A stretch of DNA of 64,000 bases from Gnetum montanum (Eukaryota; Streptophyta; Gnetopsida; Gnetales; Gnetaceae). The stretch spans positions 91,353-155,352 of the forward strand of contig MNCI01013653.1 in the NCBI GenBank assembly GCA_015680685.1, read 5' to 3'. Shown in pieces: positions 59,760 to 64,000 of this stretch (position 1 is the first letter of the stretch; every line of letters begins with the position of its first letter). The position numbers were made by a program, and so were the translations under genes. The notes beneath the pieces were generated by a model. The model saw nothing but the letters and a program-made list of their open reading frames with translations. It was not told where the DNA came from and did no database searches.

Positions 59760-60010
59760 CAGTCCACCACAACCTTAAACTGGCAATTTCAACATTTCCT
59801 TTACATTTCAAACCCAGTTATGGTTTGCTACGACCTTAAACTGGCAACTCTAACTTAAAATGTTGCATGGCTACAGTCTGCTATGACCTTAAAATGGCAA
59901 TCTTATCATTCCCTTTACATTGTAAACTTGGTGACATTCTGCCAAGACCTTAAACTAGAAATTTCTACTTACAAATTTTGCATAGTTGTAGTCCGCTAAG
60001 ACCTTAAAAT
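59760..60010 (+). repeat. ACCTTAAACTGGCAA repeats before RT
   Basis: Four units about 60-65 bp apart, each with GACCTTAAACTGGCAA or GACCTTAAAATGGCAATTT. They share the core with the repeats at 45.6 kb and 35.0 kb. Confidence 0.75.
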
Positions 60011-60113
60011 GGCAATTTTTTTTGTTGCATCATTTCTTTGCATATATTCATTACATGTTTTTGTCTCAAATAGGTATCACTTAACCTAGTCTATTTGCTT
60101 ATTTTGGTAGGTT

Positions 60114-60738
60114 CAATTCAAAAATGGTTATGCATGATGATCTTCATTCACCTTTGACCCTGATAGGTTCCTATAGCAAATTTACAATATGCTTAAATCT
60201 AGAGTTGGTAGACTTTGAACCATCCTCTTGTAACACCTATGTTGTGTCCTTAGAAACACCCCTAGACTGGCCTGAACACCTAGTATAGGCCCTAGACTTA
60301 GAGGCTAGGGATGTAACTAAGGACCCTCTTGTCGAAATCCCTATAACTACGTCTAGAGGTAAGGCGAAAACCTTAAAAGTTAGCTCCCTACTAGAGCCAT
60401 AGGTGCAACAAAACATCTCGAAAGTCCTCAATAACAATGTCAAAGTTTTTGCATGGTCATATGAAGACATGTCGGGCCTAGACCCATGACTCATACAACA
60501 CAATATTATCCTAGATCCACGTGTCAAGGTAGTTAAGCAAGAAGCTTGCAAAATCAAACCAGAAATCACCTTAGCCATACATGATGAAATTACCAAACTT
60601 TATTGAGCTAGTTTCATTCAGGTAGTTGATTACTCGAATTGGGTCTCAAACATTGTAGTCGTACCCAAGAAGACTGGAAGTATATGAATTTGTATAGACT
60701 TCCAGGATTTAAATAAGATGACAATTAAGGAAGACTTG
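60114..60738 (+). pseudogene. B3 reverse transcriptase, N-terminal fragment
   Basis: One frame from 60,114 to 60,738, broken only by stops at Trp, Gln or similar positions. KVFAWSYEDMSGLDP, then KVVKQEACKIKPEITLAIHD, ASFIQVVDYSNWVSNIVVVP, ICIDFQDLNKMTIKEDL: the start of a Tat-clade RT up to the first catalytic block. It is preceded by TATTTTGGTAG, a good splice acceptor, at about 60,108. The RT is cut at 60,738, where unrelated sequence begins. Confidence 0.8.
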
Positions 60739-60739
60739 G

Positions 60740-61480
60740 TTCAAATGTGTTAAGAGAATGAGATGCTAAACGTAGAAAATCATTGCCTGTAGAATGTTGG
60801 TGTGTAGAAACAACAAATGTAAGAATTCATCCATCAATAGTAGGAGAAGCTAGTTAGGATGAATAATAAGCTTATGAGATTGAGAGCAGAGAATAGAAAT
60901 CTCTTTATAGAGGAAGTTCGTGCCTTACACCAAAAATCTACAATTGAGATTACTACCTAGAATAATGAGGCTCTCAAGTTTGAGAGAGTCAAGAATCAAT
61001 ACAGAGATGAGGTTGGCCTATAAAAAGACATTAATGAAAGACACATCTAGATGGCTAAGGCAAAAGTCAATGAGATCCTCTAGTAACTATAGCAAGGAAA
61101 GGAAGTATGACAACCTATCATTGATGGGATAGATGCCTACAACAAAGTAGAGATCTGCCTAAAGGAGTTGCAAATTGAAGAGATGACTGAATATATGGAA
61201 ATTGTTAATTTCAAATATGCAAACCTAGTAATGTTGATTGTTGGATGGCTATGGTTAGAGTTAGAGAAGTAGGTGGCTAGCTCATACTTGTTGTATGAGG
61301 TAGAGTTCAAGTATCATAATGAGACTAAGAAAAATCTTGAGACTATAATGTTGAACTCAAAGTTCTCAAGGAAAGATTCATTAATCATAGATCAACTATT
61401 GAGAAACTACCTAGAAGAATGAATGACTATCCTAAATTGCATAATGCAATCATAGTGTTCAACATCGAATATAAATAATT
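60740..61480 (+). pseudogene. Coiled-coil protein relic of unknown family
   Basis: One main frame with stops mostly at likely Trp sites: KLVRMNNKLMRLRAENRNLF, NNEALKFERVKNQYRDEVGL, EICLKELQIEEMTEYMEIV, FKYHNETKKNLETIM. Rich in Glu, Lys, Leu and Asn with heptad-like spacing, so a coiled coil is likely. It lies upstream of an Athila-family LTR in the same orientation and may be an accessory ORF of that element. I do not recognise the family. Confidence 0.45.
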
Positions 61481-61878
61481 TTTTGCCTAGTTTATCAATG
61501 TCAAGGAGCTATTTCCAACAATACCCTACCATTGGAATATGCCCATTTTGGCCCATATTAGAGAAGCTGCATGGACTATGCATGATTCCAAAAGCAAGTA
61601 GGAGAAGGTCCTTTAGAACCTTAGGACCCTCAACCACTTGGGATCATTTAATCTTCTCCATCTTCTTCATACCACTAAGGAGAATGTGTTTTTCAAACTT
61701 TGTCCTAGTGTTTTGTAGTCTTGAATACTAGAACATTTTGTAATGATTGTATATCCATACACTTCAGTACTTAGTGTCTGTTTGTGTTTGTTGTATGTTT
61801 TTCATTAGTCAATAATCTCATACCTTTCCAAATTTGTAAAGAACTTGAGGATGAGTTTTCATTTAGTCATGGGGATAT
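61480..61878 (+). other. Region upstream of plus-strand Athila-family LTR
   Basis: No clear protein; short frame 61,483-61,731 only. It ends in AGTCATGGGGATA just before the LTR, a weak PPT candidate. Confidence 0.4.
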
Positions 61879-62610
61879 GATGAATCATAGATTGGTTGTG
61901 CCAACTAGGCCCTATTGACTAGGCCCCATTGACTAGCCCTCATCAACTATGCTCTGTCGACACATGATTTGCTGTGTTAATGTGACCCTGTTGACGTAGT
62001 GTCTATTTTTGGCTATAAATATGCATTTGCCCATCACTTTTACGGCATGTCTTGTTATAATTACAATAGAGCTCTTGCAATTTTATCATTTGGAAGTTAG
62101 AATATTTTTCTAAGTGCCCACAATAGGAGTCAAGAGTGTATGAATCTTTATTCGAGTACTATTGTACCTAAGCACAATAGTGTGTGTGGAAATAAAGATG
62201 AAATTTTTTATAAACCTTGCAGTACTTAGAAATAGATTAATTAATTATTTATGCACATAATGTTTTATGCAATTTCCTTTAATGCTTTAAGTAATTAAAT
62301 AATTAATTAGGCTAAACTAAGCTAGATTAAGTAGCAATGCATTAACTATGTAAGTATGACCACTTCATGTATATGCTTGACACTTGGTAATCCCAGTAAA
62401 GCTTAACATTTGCTAACCCAGTAGTGCTAAACACGTTTAGGATGTGTACGACAAGTGAGAATGGATGCTTATGTTAAGATTAGTTAGGTGTAGTTTGTTA
62501 GATTAAATTAGCAATTAAATTACTTCATTTCTTTTATCTTTTATTTTAAGCACCCAAAACATAAAACATAAAAATAATAAAAATTATATGCGTCAATTAC
62601 ACTTAATCAT
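61879..62610 (+). repeat. Athila-family LTR, plus orientation, 3' truncated
   Basis: Starts TGATGAATCATAGATTGG, like A3. TATAAATATGC near 62,014. The match to A3 ends at about 62,607 (ACACTTAATCATATC), so the last 200 bp are missing. Confidence 0.75.
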
Positions 62611-62622
62611 ATCTTGCACCAA

Positions 62623-63485
62623 TGATAAGTGGTGAGTACCCTTATGCTCAACCATACAAATTAGTAAGCATTCATTCGTGATTTGGTCAAATTTTGTAAA
62701 TTCTATGTCTTCCAGTACACTAGCCTTTAGGAAGTGAACTTGCCATAATAGTTATTCGTTATCTTCCCAATCACACTTGTGATATCCAAAGATATGGTTA
62801 AGTGTAATCGAGGTATATAATTTTTATTATTTTTATGTTTTACGTTTTGAGTGCTTAAAATAAAAGATGAAAAGAATGAAGTAATTTAATTGGTAATTTA
62901 ACTTAACTAACTAACCTAACTAATCCTAACATTAGCATCCGTTCCCAGTTTCTATACACATCTTGAACATGTTTAGTGCTACTGGGTTATCAAACATTAA
63001 GCATTACTAATATTACCAAGCACTAAGTGTATGCTCGAAGCGGTCATACTTATGTGCTTAATTAATCGATACTTAATCTAGCTTAGTTTATCCTAATTAA
63101 TTGTTTAATTACTTAAAGCATTAAGGAAAATCACATAGGACATTAAATGCATAAATAAATAATTAATCTATTTCTAAGTGCTACAATTAAAAAGTTTGCC
63201 TTTATTATCACACACTACTGTGCTTAGGTACAACAGTACTGAAATAAAGATCTATACACTCTTAACTCTTACTGTGAGCACTTAGAAAAATATTCTAACT
63301 TCCAAATGATAAAGCTGTAAGAGCTTTGTTACAACTATGACAAGACATGGCATAAACACAATGGGTGAGTGAATATTTATAGGAGAAAATAGACACTACG
63401 TTGATGGGGCCACATTAATGCATCAAATCATGAAATCATATGTGGATGGGCCTAGTCAACGGGGCCTGGTCAATGAGGTCCAATT
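62623..63485 (-). repeat. Athila-family LTR, minus orientation
   Basis: Plus-strand order starts TGATAAGTGGTGAGTACCC and follows the A2 LTR to about 63,480. The six bases before it (CACCAA) match the primer-site end of A2. The upstream end is lost where the LBD copy begins. Confidence 0.75.
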
Positions 63486-63489
63486 AACA

Positions 63490-64000
63490 CAATTTCATTG
63501 AAGTTTTGCACTATAGGCTCTATTGATTCCGTGTGTTTTATTTTAAAGGTAACTTTTGAACATTTGAATATTCCAGGGTGCGTGTGGAATCCTGTAGCTT
63601 GGTGTGAACTCCATATCTTGGCATGGAATATATATCTTTGTTAGATCGAAAATCACTCCAAAATCTAACCTGCCTTCTTTTCTAATTGTTGGGATTGTAA
63701 TTCAGGCACAACAAGCAATGGAAAATGTTCAACCTAGAAGTTCACGGCCTTGTGCAGCCTGCAAATTTTTGAAGAAAAGATGTGTGCGAGGGTTTCTTGT
63801 GGGCTCCTTATTTTCCCAGCGTAGCTCCTGAAAAATTCAAGGCAATCCACGAGGTTTATGGTGCTGCTGCTGCTAACTTCATCAAATTTATCAAGGTACC
63901 AAACTAAACTATCATGAACTATTTCACCATTTGCTACATATAGTATTAGCTTTATTTTGAGTTTTTGGTTTGATCAGGATCGGCCAGAGAAACAGAGAGA
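63490..64000 (+). pseudogene. Second LBD copy, frameshifted, cut by window end
   Basis: Collinear with 16,738-17,250: same TATA-bearing upstream sequence (TATATATC near 63,629), ATG at 63,718 (MENVQPRSSRPCAACKFLKK), intron 63,896-63,977 with GT...AG, and exon 2 from 63,978 to the edge. A 2-bp deletion inside the Cys block (TGTGTGCGAGGG) shifts the frame and leads to a stop near 63,829. Two extra Ala codons (GCTGCT) lie further on. The first two Cys remain; the rest of the domain is out of frame. Exon 2 beyond 64,000 is not visible. Confidence 0.85.

Overview
The window looks like intergenic DNA from a large, repeat-rich plant genome, most likely a gymnosperm. Reasons: one small plant-specific LOB-domain (LBD) gene, layered LTR retrotransposons of the Athila-like and Tat-like Ty3/gypsy lineages, tRNA-derived SINEs, and strong CpG loss. 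In many relics stop codons sit where tryptophan or glutamine is expected, as 5-methylcytosine decay would produce. The taxon is an inference from style, not from a diagnostic gene. No bacterial, organellar, rRNA, tRNA or CRISPR feature was seen.

Layout. (1) About 0.77-14.7 kb: two minus-strand Athila-like relics. A1 has an internal deletion of pol; A2 has gag, protease, RT, RNase H and integrase still readable. LTR pieces lie between them. (2) 15-22.5 kb: the least repetitive part. It holds the LBD gene (16,970-17,534, two exons), at least six tRNA-derived SINE copies, and a CpG-rich segment near 19.7-20.35 kb of unknown role. (3) 22.6-26.4 kb: plus-strand Athila-like element A3, broken in its protease by a Tat-like element. 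(4) 26.4-60.7 kb: nested Tat-like elements. B1 (plus) is broken in its protease by the 3' LTR of B4 (minus, with RT, two RNase H regions and integrase). B3 (plus) has its 5' LTR split by B2, a gag-protease-only element with both LTRs, PBS and PPT. B3 then continues with gag, protease, repeats, a multi-exon gene on the opposite strand, and an RT fragment. (5) 60.7-63.5 kb: a coiled-coil protein relic and two oppositely oriented Athila-family LTRs. (6) 63.5-64.0 kb: a frameshifted second copy of the LBD gene, running off the edge.

The only gene that appears capable of making an intact protein is the LBD gene at 17 kb, a probable nuclear DNA-binding regulator. The most unusual object is the intron-containing antisense gene at 59.4-54.5 kb, which sits between the protease and reverse transcriptase of a Tat-like retrotransposon, possibly inside an element intron. 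Also notable are the Tat-like LTRs, whose U3 regions carry arrays of short palindromes, with different palindrome sequences in each element.
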